A stretch of DNA of 64,000 nt from Marinilabilia rubra. GTDB taxonomy: Bacteria > Bacteroidota > Bacteroidia > Bacteroidales > Marinilabiliaceae. The DNA lies in contig NZ_QEWP01000001.1 in the NCBI RefSeq assembly GCF_003121985.1, forward strand, positions 248,001 through 312,000. Direction: 5' to 3'. Position 1 is the stretch's first letter; every line of letters begins with the position of its first letter. The translations under genes were made by a program, and so were the position numbers. A model generated the notes under the pieces. That model searched no databases, had not been told where the DNA came from, and was given only the letters and a program-made list of their open reading frames with translations. Positions 47,391 through 57,115 of this stretch are shown here, in pieces.

Positions 47391-48233
47391 ATGAGAAATT
47401 TGCTTAACCAACCATTGATCGCCATTATATTGGCTGTTGCATTGGTCTTTTCTGCCTGTCAATCTGGAAAGAAAAAGAACAATAACAAGGAAGAAAGAGG
47501 AACAGTTGCTACACAGAAGATAGAGAAAGAAGAGATTGAAAAGGATGTTCGTGAGTTTGTTTATCCTTTGCCAACCACTTTCGAAGTGACTGAAATGCTT
47601 AATCGGATAGGTGCCTCTTATATCCTTACATTGTCCAATGCCGCTGAGAATGTGGACAAGTATCTGACAGAGAAAAAGCAGGCCATCAACCTTGGTGTTT
47701 ATGGAGCTGATTTGAGTTATGCCAGTACTTACAATCAAAAGCAGCAAATAATGAGCTATATGGAAGCATCCAGAAAGCTCATCGATGCCTTGAATATCTC
47801 AGGTGCTTTGCCTTCCGACCTTGTTGAGAAGATTGAGCAAAATGAAGATAATAAGGATAAACTTGTGGAAATTATTACCAATACTTTCTACGATACCTAT
47901 GATTATCTGAATGCCAATAACCGTGGTGCAGTGAGTATGTTGGTGTTGGCCGGTAGCTGGGTGGAAGCGCTTTACATTACTACTAACATCTCTGAGGATA
48001 CTTATCAGAATAAAGAGATGGTGAAAATTGTCATGCAGCAGAAATCTTCACTTAATAAGCTCCTTGGCTTAATGAAAAATTATGAGTCAGATGAGGATGT
48101 TGCAGAAGTGATGGGTAAGCTCAAACCTTTAGCCAGAGTTTACAATATGGTTGAAGAAAATGCTATTTCTGAAGAACAGATGGATATTATCATTAACGAA
48201 GTTGCTAAAGTGAGGGCTGACTTTGTAGAATAA
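47391..48233 (+). CDS. Conserved-type lipoprotein of unknown function
   Basis: The 280-residue protein has a lipoprotein signal (lipobox VFSAC, Cys about residue 23) followed by a charged linker and an all-helical domain. No known motif is seen. It ends in a clear terminator, and the next gene (ABC fusion) has the same orientation 190 bp later. Probably periplasmic and lipid-anchored. Function unknown. Confidence 0.8.
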   Translation: MRNLLNQPLIAIILAVALVFSACQSGKKKNNNKEERGTVATQKIEKEEIEKDVREFVYPLPTTFEVTEMLNRIGASYILTLSNAAENVDKYLTEKKQAINLGVYGADLSYASTYNQKQQIMSYMEASRKLIDALNISGALPSDLVEKIEQNEDNKDKLVEIITNTFYDTYDYLNANNRGAVSMLVLAGSWVEALYITTNISEDTYQNKEMVKIVMQQKSSLNKLLGLMKNYESDEDVAEVMGKLKPLARVYNMVEENAISEEQMDIIINEVAKVRADFVE

Positions 48234-48274
48234 AAACTTTAGCAGGAAAAGTTCTTTAAAAAGATACAACCAGG

Positions 48275-48304
48275 AAGCCACTTCGGAATTACCGGAGTGG
48301 CTTT
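48275..48304 (+). terminator. Terminator of the lipoprotein gene
   Basis: AAGCCACTtCGG-aatta-CCGgAGTGGCTTT, followed by only a weak T-run, 42 bp after the stop. Confidence 0.75.
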
Positions 48305-48422
48305 GTTATTCTCAGGACATTAGATGTTTCCTTTATTTATGCTTAAACCTTGGGATTATTTTTTTGTATCTTCACCTTGTATTTAACAATCTCAACAGCC
48401 TGTAAATTTAACCGTGCAAGCC

Positions 48423-51400
48423 ATGGAACAAACAATGAGTGAAGCCCTTCTTGAATCATTAATGAAGCTTTTTGCTTTGCTTACCGATCTAAAAACGGAA
48501 AGCAAAACCGGAAGAGCTCGCTTCTTGGTGGAAGACTTTCTCACCCGTCACTTTAATACAGAATATGCACAGGAATATTTGAAGAAGTTCGATGAATTCC
48601 TGAATCGTTATCATTCCCATATTTATAGTAATAATCAGGAATTAATTGAAAAACAGTCCTCTGATAATCAAACCAGGATACTAAATATCTGTAATCAAAT
48701 AAACCAGGAACTTGAACAGGAACCTAAGATTATCCTTTTCGTTCAACTTCTTGACTTTCTCAAAAAAGAAGACACCATTAGTGAAGAAGAACACTATTTT
48801 GTGGATCTTTTGGCTGAGAATTTAAAAATTGATCCGCAGGATTACGACAACCTCAAAACTTTTATTCTGGAAACACCTGAGGAAGTTACGGATAAAGGTT
48901 CATTGCTTTATATCAGCGGAGATAAGGACGCTCCCGATGCCAAAATAAAACACATTTATAACCCCAAACAACAAGTTGCAGTCTGGGTATTAAGAGTGCG
49001 TAGTACCAAAACATTTATTTTTAGGTATTCAGGCTCAAGAAACCTTTATCTGAACGGGCATAAAGTAGAACAAAACAGACCGTATGCTTTGGCTGTCGGG
49101 GCTGTAATAAAAACTTCACGAATGCCGCCCGTATATTACGGACGTGTAGCGGAGAAGTTCATCCACCGAATTGATAAGGCAAGGATTATTTACCGTGCTG
49201 TTGATGTGTCCTATAAATTTAATAACAATCAGATCGGAATTCACAGGTTCAGCTTTACAGGACGATCGGGGCAACTGGTAGGCATCATGGGCGGCAGCGG
49301 GACCGGGAAATCTACTCTGTTAAATGTGTTGAACGGAAATTACAAGTTGAGCGATGGAAAAATCACCATAAATGGACATGACCTGGAATTAGACAAGGAT
49401 AGTCTTGAAGGGGTTATCGGATATGTCCCTCAGGATGACCTGCTCAAAGAAGAATTAACGGTTTTTGAAAATCTTTACTTCAATGCCCGCCTTTGTTTTA
49501 GTGATCAATGTCACGATGAAATCGTCCGCAGGGTTGACAATGCTCTTCAGGACTTTGACTTGGTTGAAGCCCGTGATTTGGTGGTGGGGAATCCTTTAAA
49601 CAAAATCCTCAGTGGTGGACAGCGAAAACGACTCAATATAGCACTTGAGCTTATTCGCGAACCCTCTATCCTTTTTGTGGATGAACCAACTTCCGGCCTC
49701 TCCTCCATGGACTCTGAAAAAGTTATGTCACTGCTGAAAAGGCAGGTTTTGAAGGGAAAACTGGTGATGATAAATATTCACCAACCCTCTTCCGACTTAT
49801 ATAAAATGCTTGATAAGCTTCTTATTATTGACAAGGGGGGGTATATTATTTTCAACGGAAATCCTATGGATGCCATTGTTTATTTTAAACAGATGGCTAA
49901 TTACGTAAACCCGGAGGAGAGGGAATGCTATGTTTGCGGCAATGTTAAGTCAGAACAGGTACTCAGAATTATTGAGGCCCGCATGGTTAACCCCTATGGT
50001 AAACTTATTCGTAAACGTAAGGTGAAGCCGGAAGAGTGGTATCGCTATTACCTTGAGAATTTTGAAAGTAAATTTCAATGGAAGGTAAAAAGAAAGATAG
50101 ATCGCAGAGAGCCACTGCCCGAAAACCTTTACAATATTCCAAACAGGCGAAAACAGTTTTGGATATATACTTTGCGCGATGGCCTTTCCAAATTGAAAGA
50201 CCGTCAGTATATGCTTATTAATATTTTAGAAGCTCCCGTTCTTGCTTTGATCCTTGGGTTCTTTACCAAGTTTTTGGCCGGTACTGGCAGTAATCCTTCT
50301 GCTTATGTTTTTGCTGAGAACGTAAACATCCCTGCATATTTATTTATGTGTGTTGTGGTTTCTCTTTTTATAGGGATGAATGTGAGTGCCGAAGAAATAA
50401 TAAAGGACAGGAAACTACTGCAACGGGAATCATTCCTTAATTTGAGTCGCTTTAGTTTTCTTAATAGTAAAATATTAATCCTTTTTGCCATTTCGGCTAT
50501 TCAAACTTTAATGTTTGTAGCTATAGGTAATAGCATTCTGGAAATAAAAGGACTGACCTGGAGTTACTGGCTTATTCTGTTCTCAACGTCCTGTTTTGCC
50601 AATATGTTGGGGTTAAATGTTAGTAGCGGGCTTAACTCAGTCGTGGCCATTTATGTGCTGATCCCGCTTATTTTAGTCCCCCACCTGTTGTTTAGCGGGG
50701 TTATCGTCAACTTTGATAAACTACATAAATCAATTGCTTCAGAGGAGTTTGTCCCGCGTATTGGTGATGTTATGGTGACTCGATGGGCCTATGAAGCTCT
50801 GGCTGTTAATCAATTTAAAAACAATGATTTTGATGCCATGTTTTTTGAGGAAGAACAGGGAATGAGCAATGCCTCCTATTACGGAACTACTTTTATTTCT
50901 GAGTTGCTCAATCACATTGAGGCAGCAAAGTGGTCAGCGAATCGCGGAGAAACTGATAAAGCAGTTATGTTTAAAGAGCAGCTTTCCGATGCACTCAGGC
51001 AGTTACATCAAAGATTTCCACAAGTTATTCCTGAAGTTGGCTTACCTGATCCCGAAAATTCATGGACAGAATCTGACTTTCAAAAAGCTGATAATGTTCT
51101 TTTAACAGGAAAAACCTACTTTAATAATGAATATCAAAAGTGGAATCGGGCTCGGAATGAAAAAATGGAGAGTTTGATTGATCGTATGGGAAGTTCTGAG
51201 TCTGTTGTTGATCTCAAAAAAGAGTACCATAATGATGCACTTTATGATATGGTGCTCAAGAAGAATTCAGTGGAACAATTTATCTATAACGGGCATGAAT
51301 TTATCCGTAAGAAGCATCCCGGATACCAGGAGCCTGCCAGTCAATGGGGAAGAGCTCACTTTTATGCACCGGCAAAGCGGGTGGGCCCCATATCTCTTTC

Positions 51401-51551
51401 TACTCCGGTTTTCAACATGATGGTGGTTTGGTTAGGAATCGGTTTTCTTTATATTGCTTTATATCTTGATCTGCTTAGACGAATTATTCGCTACTTCGAA
51501 ACGTTCAGGTTGCGTAGATTGAATAAGCGATTGCAGAAACTGGGTACTTGA
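48423..51551 (+). CDS. FHA-like/ABC transporter ATPase-permease fusion (ABCG-like)
   Basis: The protein is about 1042 residues. An N-terminal helical TerB-like region (about 1-150) is followed by an FHA-like beta domain (about 160-245), an ABC ATPase (about 255-490; Walker A MGGSGTGKSTLLN, signature LSGGQRKRLNIALEL, Walker B ILFVDEPTSGLSSMD) and a permease half with about six membrane helices (from about 590). The order ATPase before permease is that of ABCG half-transporters; a large soluble insertion lies between about 770 and 985. A GTG nine bases upstream (48414) could also start it. Substrate unknown. Confidence 0.88.
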   Translation: MEQTMSEALLESLMKLFALLTDLKTESKTGRARFLVEDFLTRHFNTEYAQEYLKKFDEFLNRYHSHIYSNNQELIEKQSSDNQTRILNICNQINQELEQEPKIILFVQLLDFLKKEDTISEEEHYFVDLLAENLKIDPQDYDNLKTFILETPEEVTDKGSLLYISGDKDAPDAKIKHIYNPKQQVAVWVLRVRSTKTFIFRYSGSRNLYLNGHKVEQNRPYALAVGAVIKTSRMPPVYYGRVAEKFIHRIDKARIIYRAVDVSYKFNNNQIGIHRFSFTGRSGQLVGIMGGSGTGKSTLLNVLNGNYKLSDGKITINGHDLELDKDSLEGVIGYVPQDDLLKEELTVFENLYFNARLCFSDQCHDEIVRRVDNALQDFDLVEARDLVVGNPLNKILSGGQRKRLNIALELIREPSILFVDEPTSGLSSMDSEKVMSLLKRQVLKGKLVMINIHQPSSDLYKMLDKLLIIDKGGYIIFNGNPMDAIVYFKQMANYVNPEERECYVCGNVKSEQVLRIIEARMVNPYGKLIRKRKVKPEEWYRYYLENFESKFQWKVKRKIDRREPLPENLYNIPNRRKQFWIYTLRDGLSKLKDRQYMLINILEAPVLALILGFFTKFLAGTGSNPSAYVFAENVNIPAYLFMCVVVSLFIGMNVSAEEIIKDRKLLQRESFLNLSRFSFLNSKILILFAISAIQTLMFVAIGNSILEIKGLTWSYWLILFSTSCFANMLGLNVSSGLNSVVAIYVLIPLILVPHLLFSGVIVNFDKLHKSIASEEFVPRIGDVMVTRWAYEALAVNQFKNNDFDAMFFEEEQGMSNASYYGTTFISELLNHIEAAKWSANRGETDKAVMFKEQLSDALRQLHQRFPQVIPEVGLPDPENSWTESDFQKADNVLLTGKTYFNNEYQKWNRARNEKMESLIDRMGSSESVVDLKKEYHNDALYDMVLKKNSVEQFIYNGHEFIRKKHPGYQEPASQWGRAHFYAPAKRVGPISLSTPVFNMMVVWLGIGFLYIALYLDLLRRIIRYFETFRLRRLNKRLQKLGT

Positions 51552-51584
51552 TAGCTGTTAAAGCAGAATCCGGAAACTATAATT

Positions 51585-51616
51585 AAAAAGGGGCTTCCGA
51601 AATGGAAACCCCTTTT
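51585..51616. terminator. Bidirectional terminator between the ABC and cold-shock genes
   Basis: AAAAAGGGGCTTCC pairs with GGAAACCCCTTTT, with A- and T-runs on both sides. It can serve the convergent ABC (+) and csp (-) genes. Confidence 0.8.
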
Positions 51617-51659
51617 GTTTTCTTTACGCTAAATGTAATCTGGTATTGAAATATATATT

Positions 51660-51851
51660 CTAAACCAATTTAACATCTACTGCATTAAGACCTTTGCGGC
51701 CTTCTACGAGCTCGAAACTCACTTCATCGTCTTCTTTAACTTTGTCAATAAGACCGGTGGCGTGAACAAAAAATTCTTTTTCAGACTCGTCTTCTTTAAT
51801 GAATCCAAATCCTTTTGACTCATTAAAGAATTTTACTTTTCCTGTTTTCAT
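51660..51851 (-). CDS. Cold-shock domain protein
   Basis: The 63-residue protein is a single cold-shock domain: start KVKFFNESKGFGFI (RNP1) and FFVHATGL (RNP2). It binds single-stranded RNA or DNA and acts as an RNA chaperone. The domain is complete. A long untranslated leader with a hairpin (51872-51897) lies upstream, typical of cold-shock genes. Confidence 0.95.
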   Translation of the reverse strand: MKTGKVKFFNESKGFGFIKEDESEKEFFVHATGLIDKVKEDDEVSFELVEGRKGLNAVDVKLV

Positions 51852-52234
51852 TTTTAAGTAATTTGTTTGTTAATCGTTCCATGAAGCATTAACGATTGGC
51901 AACGGGTTCTTTTACCTTGTTGACAATCATAAAACTGCATGATAAATATTCACAGTACAAATAAAAGAACATTCTTTGGATTTAGCATCATTATAAGGCA
52001 CAAAAAGTTAGACATTAACAAAAAAATAACAGCCGATTTTTGTTGATCATTGTTGGACATCACCAAATACGGGCGTTTTGGGTTTCAACGGTTTTTGGTG
52101 TTAGATTAAGATTTAGTTAATTAGTTCGGTCTTTTGAAGGAATTTTATTATTTTCAACAATATTTTACAAAACAGGTTCTTCAATAACCGAAAACAACAC
52201 ACACAATTTGTATTACCATTTAAAAACAAAGAAG
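51852..52234. other. Leader region of csp and upstream region of the isomerase-like gene
   Basis: The divergent gap of 383 bp contains a hairpin AATCGTT...AACGATT (51872-51897), 21 bases before the csp start, likely part of a long 5' leader. Nothing else is clear. Confidence 0.5.
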
Positions 52235-53098
52235 ATGAAGAAATCAGTGATTATTTTGCTTTTTATTTTACTTGCAACCAATTTTACAATGTGTACTTCC
52301 TCTGAACCTCCAAAAGAGATTGGTCTCCAGTTGTACTCCGTAAGAAATTCCATGAAAGAAGCACCAAAGGAAACCGTCAGGAAAGTTGGAGAAATGGGAT
52401 ATGCCTTTATTGAAGCTGCAGGCTATGGTGATGGTGAATTTTATGGCATGAATCCTCTCGAATTTAAGGCTCTTGTTGAAACAAGCGGCATGAAATTTAT
52501 TAGTTCTCATACAGGTCGTGCTTTGCCGGATTCTGCCAATTGGGATAAAACCATGGAATGGTGGGACCAGTGTATTGATGCCCATTTGGAAGCAGGCGTG
52601 AAATATATTGTTCAGCCCTGGATGGGCGAGCAGGGCTATAATTCTCTTGAAGGATTGAAAAAGTACTGTGAGTATTTCAATGCTGTTGGCCAAAAATGTC
52701 GTGAAAAGGGGATTGAATTCGGTTATCATAATCATGATGGTGAATTTGCCGAACTTGAGGGTGAAGTGATATACGATTACATGCTTCAAAATACTAACCC
52801 CGAAAACGTGTTTTTTCAACTTGATTTATATTGGATTAAGGAGGGGGGTAAAGACGCAGTGTATTATTTTAACGAATACCCAGGGCGTTTTCTTCTATGG
52901 CATGTAAAGGATGAGAAAGAACTTGGTGCAAGCGGAGATATGGATTTTGAGTCTTCATTTGAACTTGCCGGCAAAGCAGGTGTGCAGTATTTGATTGTCG
53001 AAGTTGAGAAGTATAACTTTGATCCGCTTGAAAGTGTTGAGAAAAGTCTCCAATATCTGCAGAATGCTGATTTTGTTGAGTCTGCTTATGTGAAATAA
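52235..53098 (+). CDS. Lipid-anchored sugar isomerase/epimerase-like TIM barrel
   Basis: About 287 residues: signal peptide with possible lipobox (Cys in TNFTMCTSS), then a xylose-isomerase-like TIM barrel starting GLQLYSVRNSM, with metal-site residues suggested in GYHNHDGEFAEL, FQLDLYWIKEGG and LWHVKDEKE. The longer frame from 52208 puts nine residues before the signal, so the ATG at 52235 is chosen. Such export signals on TIM-barrel isomerases occur in Bacteroidota, where some relatives act on 3-keto-glycosides; that link is family-level inference. A terminator follows. Confidence 0.8.
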   Translation: MKKSVIILLFILLATNFTMCTSSEPPKEIGLQLYSVRNSMKEAPKETVRKVGEMGYAFIEAAGYGDGEFYGMNPLEFKALVETSGMKFISSHTGRALPDSANWDKTMEWWDQCIDAHLEAGVKYIVQPWMGEQGYNSLEGLKKYCEYFNAVGQKCREKGIEFGYHNHDGEFAELEGEVIYDYMLQNTNPENVFFQLDLYWIKEGGKDAVYYFNEYPGRFLLWHVKDEKELGASGDMDFESSFELAGKAGVQYLIVEVEKYNFDPLESVEKSLQYLQNADFVESAYVK

Positions 53099-53120
53099 GC
53101 CAAATTATTTAAACCATTTG

Positions 53121-53154
53121 ACCGCAATGGAGTTTTTCTGTTGCGGTTTTTTTT
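53121..53154 (+). terminator. Terminator of the isomerase-like gene
   Basis: ACCGCAA-tggagtttttctg-TTGCGGT followed by eight T. Confidence 0.85.
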
Positions 53155-53182
53155 ACCCATAGAAATCTTTTAGGCAAAATTA

Positions 53183-53190
53183 TATCTTTG
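53183..53190 (+). promoter_or_regulatory. -7 box for the SLC12-like transporter
   Basis: TATCTTTG is a perfect TAnnTTTG. A TTG start at 53188 would lie in this box, so the ATG at 53209 is preferred; the leader would be very short. Confidence 0.6.
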
Positions 53191-53208
53191 TTTTTTTTAG
53201 ATGTTTGT

Positions 53209-55371
53209 ATGCAGAACAATAAGTTAGGAACTTTCGGTGGCGTATTTACTCCTTCTTTGCTGACCATATTAGGAGTAATTATGTATTTGCGTTTTGGTTG
53301 GGTTGTGGGCAATGTAGGGCTTATTGGCACCCTTATGATTGTTACTCTATCAACTTCCATTACCTTTTTAACTTCTCTTTCCATTGCTTCTATTGCAACC
53401 AACTCCAAAGTAAAAGCGGGTGGAGCTTATTACATGATTAGCCGCTCTTTGGGTGTTGAAATCGGCGGTGCATTGGGTATCCCGCTATATCTGGCACAAA
53501 CATTCTCTGTGGCATTGTATGTGATGGGGTTTTCTGAAAGTCTTGTGGCTGTATTTCCTGTTCTTAACTTCAAGGTTGTGGGTGTAATTACCACCCTTTT
53601 GTTGGGTGTACTTGCCCTTTTTTCAACGAAAGCCACCATTAGGGCTCAGTATTTCATTCTTTCCATAATTGGCTTATCGCTGATTTCATTAGTTCTTGGA
53701 AAGCCTATTGAGAATTCCGAAATTGAAATGTGGGGCGTACCTGAGCATATGTCCGTTGGGTTCTGGCAGGTTTTTGCAGTGTTTTTTCCCGCTGTAACGG
53801 GTATAATGACAGGAGTAAATATGTCTGGTGATTTAAAAAACCCTTCCAGGTCTATTCCCCTGGGAACTTTTTTGGCAGTGGCTATCGGGTACCTTATTTA
53901 TATGGGGCTTCCTTTGATATTGGCCGGAAGAGCCGATGCTGCCACCTTAGTAGAAGACCCGTTGATAATGCGGAAGATTGCATTTTGGGGTGGCGCTATT
54001 TTGTTGGGTGTATGGGGTGCTTCTCTCTCTAGCGCTGTTGGAAGTCTGCTGGGAGCTCCCAGGGTTCTGCAGGCGTTGACACGAGACAATGTTGTGCCCA
54101 GAAAAATGTCGGTATTGGCCAATGGTTATGGGCCGGAAAATATTCCCCGTGGCGGAACCATTCTGACAATTGCCATTACCCTGGTGTCGGTAATTCTTGG
54201 TGACCTTGATGCCATTGCACCTGTACTCACCATGTTCTTTTTGGCAACTTATGGAATACTGAATGTTACTGCCGGTATTGAGCGTTTTCTGAAAAGTCCT
54301 TCTTTCCGGCCCAAGTTTAAGGTTCATTGGATCTTTTCTTTGGTGGGGGCGGTTGGCTGTATTGCTGTGATGTTTTTAATCCATGCGGTAGCAACAATCC
54401 TTTCTGTTGTTTTTATTTTAGCCGTACTGATCTGGCTGCGGAGAAGAAGATTAAAAACCACCTGGGGTGACGTGCGAAGCGGTATGCTTTTGCAGGTAGT
54501 GAGGTATGCTTTGTTGCAATTGAAACCACATAACGATCCCAAAAGTTGGAGACCCAATATTTTAGTGTTTTCGGGAGCACCTATAAAACGTTGGCACTTG
54601 ATTGATTTCGCCAACGGACTGGCCCAGGAGAAGGGGCTGTTTACAGTAGCAACTATTCTGCCTGAGGCAAAAGTATCTCAGGAAAAAATTTACCAATATG
54701 AAAAACAGATTAAAGAGTATCTTATTGAAAAGAATATTCGTTCTCTGGTTCGTGTAGTAAGGGCTCAGAATCCTTTTGTTGGGGCCCAATATCTGAGTAA
54801 TGCCTACGGGTTGGGGCCACTGGTTCCAAATACAATTTTGCTTGGCGATACGACTGATGCTTCCCATCATGAGCCTTATTCAGATATGATCAATCATTTT
54901 TACCAGTCAAGGAAAAATGTGATCATACTTAGGGATGAGGAACCTGTTCCTAACCGCAGCAATCTTAATGTGGATATTTGGTGGGGAGGGCTGAAAGGCA
55001 ATGGCGGTTTAATGATGGTTTTGGGCTACATGATGCAAAACAGTCCACACTGGCAACAGGTTAATATTACTATCAAAATGGTTGTAACTTCTCAAAAGGC
55101 TGCTTTGGAGGCTGAAAAGAATCTTGACAAATTGTTGTCCTCTATTCGGGTCGACTTCAAAAAGAAAATTCTTGTATCCGAAAAGGGAGATTTTTTCAAT
55201 TTGCTATCCAATGATTCCCAGGCAACCGATTTAGTGATGTTGGGGCTTAAGAAGCCTGATGCCGGTTTCTCGGGATATTTTAATGATTTGAAGCGAAAAA
55301 CAGCTTCTATTCCACGCAAACTTTTTGTGGTGGCTTCACACGATATTGCTTTTAAAGAAATCCTAAGTTAA
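53209..55371 (+). CDS. SLC12-type cation-chloride cotransporter-like permease
   Basis: The 720-residue protein starts MQNNKLGTFGGVFTPSLLTI, the signature of bacterial SLC12-type (APC superfamily) transporters. Eleven or twelve membrane segments (about 10-430) precede a long cytoplasmic C-terminus (about 440-720) with SSIRVDFKKKILVS and QATDLVMLGLKKP. Substrate ions cannot be told; homologous eukaryotic proteins move Na/K/Cl. Start corrected from TTG to ATG because of the promoter. Confidence 0.88.
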   Translation: MQNNKLGTFGGVFTPSLLTILGVIMYLRFGWVVGNVGLIGTLMIVTLSTSITFLTSLSIASIATNSKVKAGGAYYMISRSLGVEIGGALGIPLYLAQTFSVALYVMGFSESLVAVFPVLNFKVVGVITTLLLGVLALFSTKATIRAQYFILSIIGLSLISLVLGKPIENSEIEMWGVPEHMSVGFWQVFAVFFPAVTGIMTGVNMSGDLKNPSRSIPLGTFLAVAIGYLIYMGLPLILAGRADAATLVEDPLIMRKIAFWGGAILLGVWGASLSSAVGSLLGAPRVLQALTRDNVVPRKMSVLANGYGPENIPRGGTILTIAITLVSVILGDLDAIAPVLTMFFLATYGILNVTAGIERFLKSPSFRPKFKVHWIFSLVGAVGCIAVMFLIHAVATILSVVFILAVLIWLRRRRLKTTWGDVRSGMLLQVVRYALLQLKPHNDPKSWRPNILVFSGAPIKRWHLIDFANGLAQEKGLFTVATILPEAKVSQEKIYQYEKQIKEYLIEKNIRSLVRVVRAQNPFVGAQYLSNAYGLGPLVPNTILLGDTTDASHHEPYSDMINHFYQSRKNVIILRDEEPVPNRSNLNVDIWWGGLKGNGGLMMVLGYMMQNSPHWQQVNITIKMVVTSQKAALEAEKNLDKLLSSIRVDFKKKILVSEKGDFFNLLSNDSQATDLVMLGLKKPDAGFSGYFNDLKRKTASIPRKLFVVASHDIAFKEILS

Positions 55372-55797
55372 GCGTAGGTTTACCAAACGATCATTAAATC
55401 GAGATTTTAGATTTAAAGGAAGATGAATAAATTGTAAATTATTGTTTACACCTGTGTTTTGCCGTGTTTGTTGCTGATAAAAATCATCTTTGCGAGTCTC
55501 GCAGCAGTAATTTGTAAGGATTTTCAGTGTTTTTGGAGGGTGTGTGACTGTAAGTAGCTGAATTGCAGTTGTTAGCGCAATTACTATTTGTGCATTTCCA
55601 AAAAAAACAGTACTTTTGCGCTAAATTCAGGATCATACCCTCCTTGTTGGATGATACTACCTGATTGCGGATATTTTGCCTCTATTTGTTCGACAGATTT
55701 AAGGCACCCAGGGCTCCTTAGATGTTGCTCGTTTTTACTGGGACTGCAATTATTATGCAGTATTGAGAAGAATTGTTAATAAAAATATAAATTTTGG
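55372..55797. other. Upstream region of the radical SAM gene with long leader
   Basis: A promoter (TTTG at 55587-55590, 20 bp, TACTTTTG at 55611-55618) is followed by a leader of about 175 bases with a hairpin ACTGCAattattaTGCAGT (55743-55761). A 63-codon frame here is Cys-rich and unlikely. No known riboswitch was recognised. Confidence 0.5.
55587..55618 (+). promoter_or_regulatory. Promoter of the radical SAM gene
   Basis: TTTG (-33) and TACTTTTG (-7) spaced by 20 bp match the Bacteroidota consensus fully. Confidence 0.7.
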
Positions 55798-57102
55798 ATG
55801 CCTATGAAATATCAGATCTATTCATTGCATAATTATCGCAATATACCCCAGATTGATAAGTTGAATGAGCAGGATTTAAGAAACATAGATGTTGTAGGTC
55901 ATGTTTTGCCATTTAAAACCAACAACTATGTGGTGAACGAATTAATTGATTGGGATAATTTTCATGAAGATCCTATTTTCATCCTTAACTTCCCCCAAAA
56001 ACAGATGCTTCACCCCGAAGACTTTGATAATATGTCTTCGGTACTTGATAAACAGACAGATAAAGTAGTTCTAAAAAAAGCTGCTAACGAAATACGTCAT
56101 AAGCTGAATCCACATCCCGCTGGTCAGGCTCAAAATGTTCCTGAGTTAAACGGACAAAAGCTTCCCGGCATTCAGCATAAGTACGATGAAACCATGCTGT
56201 TTTTTCCTACGCAGGGGCAAACATGTCATGCTTATTGTACTTTCTGCTTTCGATGGCCGCAATTTACGGGAATGGACGACCTTAAATTTGCAATGAATCA
56301 GGTGGAGTATGTGATTGAGTATCTGAAGGTGCATCCCGAGATATCTGATATTCTAATTACCGGAGGGGACCCAATGGTTATGAAAGCTTCTATTTTGGAT
56401 GCGTATATCACAAAGATACTGGATGCAGATATTCCGCATTTGCAAAATATCCGGATTGGAAGTAAGTCGCTTTCATTTTGGCCTTATAGATATTTAACCG
56501 ACAATGATGCCGACGATATTCTAAGGATTTTTGAAAAAGTCACTAAAGCTGGAAAATCCCTTGCTTTTATGGCCCATTTCAACCATCACAGGGAACTTGA
56601 GACAGAAGCTGTGTCAAAAGCTGTGGAACGAATTCGTCAAACAGGAGCTCAAATTCGCACCCAGTCTCCAATTCTTAACCATATTAATGCTGACAGTAAT
56701 GTTTGGAGTACGATGTGGAAGAAACAGGTGAATATGGGAATGATTCCATATTACATGTTTGTAGCCCGCGATACCGGAGCCCAGGAATATTTTGGAGTTT
56801 CCTTAAGCCGTGCATGGGACATCTTCCGTAATGCCTACATTAACGTAAGTGGGATTTCAAGGACTGTAAGAGGGCCAAGTATGTCTTGTACACCGGGTAA
56901 AGTGCGGATTATTGGTGTTAGTCAGGTGCGGGGAGAGAAGGTTTTTGTTTGTGAGTTTATTCAGGGACGTAACAGAGAGTGGGTAGGATACCCGTTTTTT
57001 GCAAAATATGATCCTAAAGCATTGTGGATGGATGATCTGAAGCCGGCTTTTGGTGAAAAAGAATTCTTCTTTGAAGAAGATCTTGCCAGATTGCTTCTGT
57101 AA
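55798..57102 (+). CDS. Radical SAM lysine 2,3-aminomutase-like enzyme
   Basis: The 434-residue protein has the radical SAM triad CHAYCTFC (Cys near residue 143), a glycine-rich ITGGDPMVMK SAM segment and a KamA/EpmB-like barrel. SCTPGKVRIIG may hold the PLP lysine. KamA moves the amino group of lysine; no other lysine-fermentation gene lies nearby, so another amino acid or protein substrate is possible. It is longer than EpmB. A start at 55804 is equally possible. Confidence 0.82.
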   Translation: MPMKYQIYSLHNYRNIPQIDKLNEQDLRNIDVVGHVLPFKTNNYVVNELIDWDNFHEDPIFILNFPQKQMLHPEDFDNMSSVLDKQTDKVVLKKAANEIRHKLNPHPAGQAQNVPELNGQKLPGIQHKYDETMLFFPTQGQTCHAYCTFCFRWPQFTGMDDLKFAMNQVEYVIEYLKVHPEISDILITGGDPMVMKASILDAYITKILDADIPHLQNIRIGSKSLSFWPYRYLTDNDADDILRIFEKVTKAGKSLAFMAHFNHHRELETEAVSKAVERIRQTGAQIRTQSPILNHINADSNVWSTMWKKQVNMGMIPYYMFVARDTGAQEYFGVSLSRAWDIFRNAYINVSGISRTVRGPSMSCTPGKVRIIGVSQVRGEKVFVCEFIQGRNREWVGYPFFAKYDPKALWMDDLKPAFGEKEFFFEEDLARLLL

Positions 57103-57115
57103 GGGGTTTTTAAAC

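Noticed and set aside
55588-55779. 63-codon frame in the leader of the radical SAM gene
   Set aside because: Cys-rich random-looking composition and its start lies inside the promoter.
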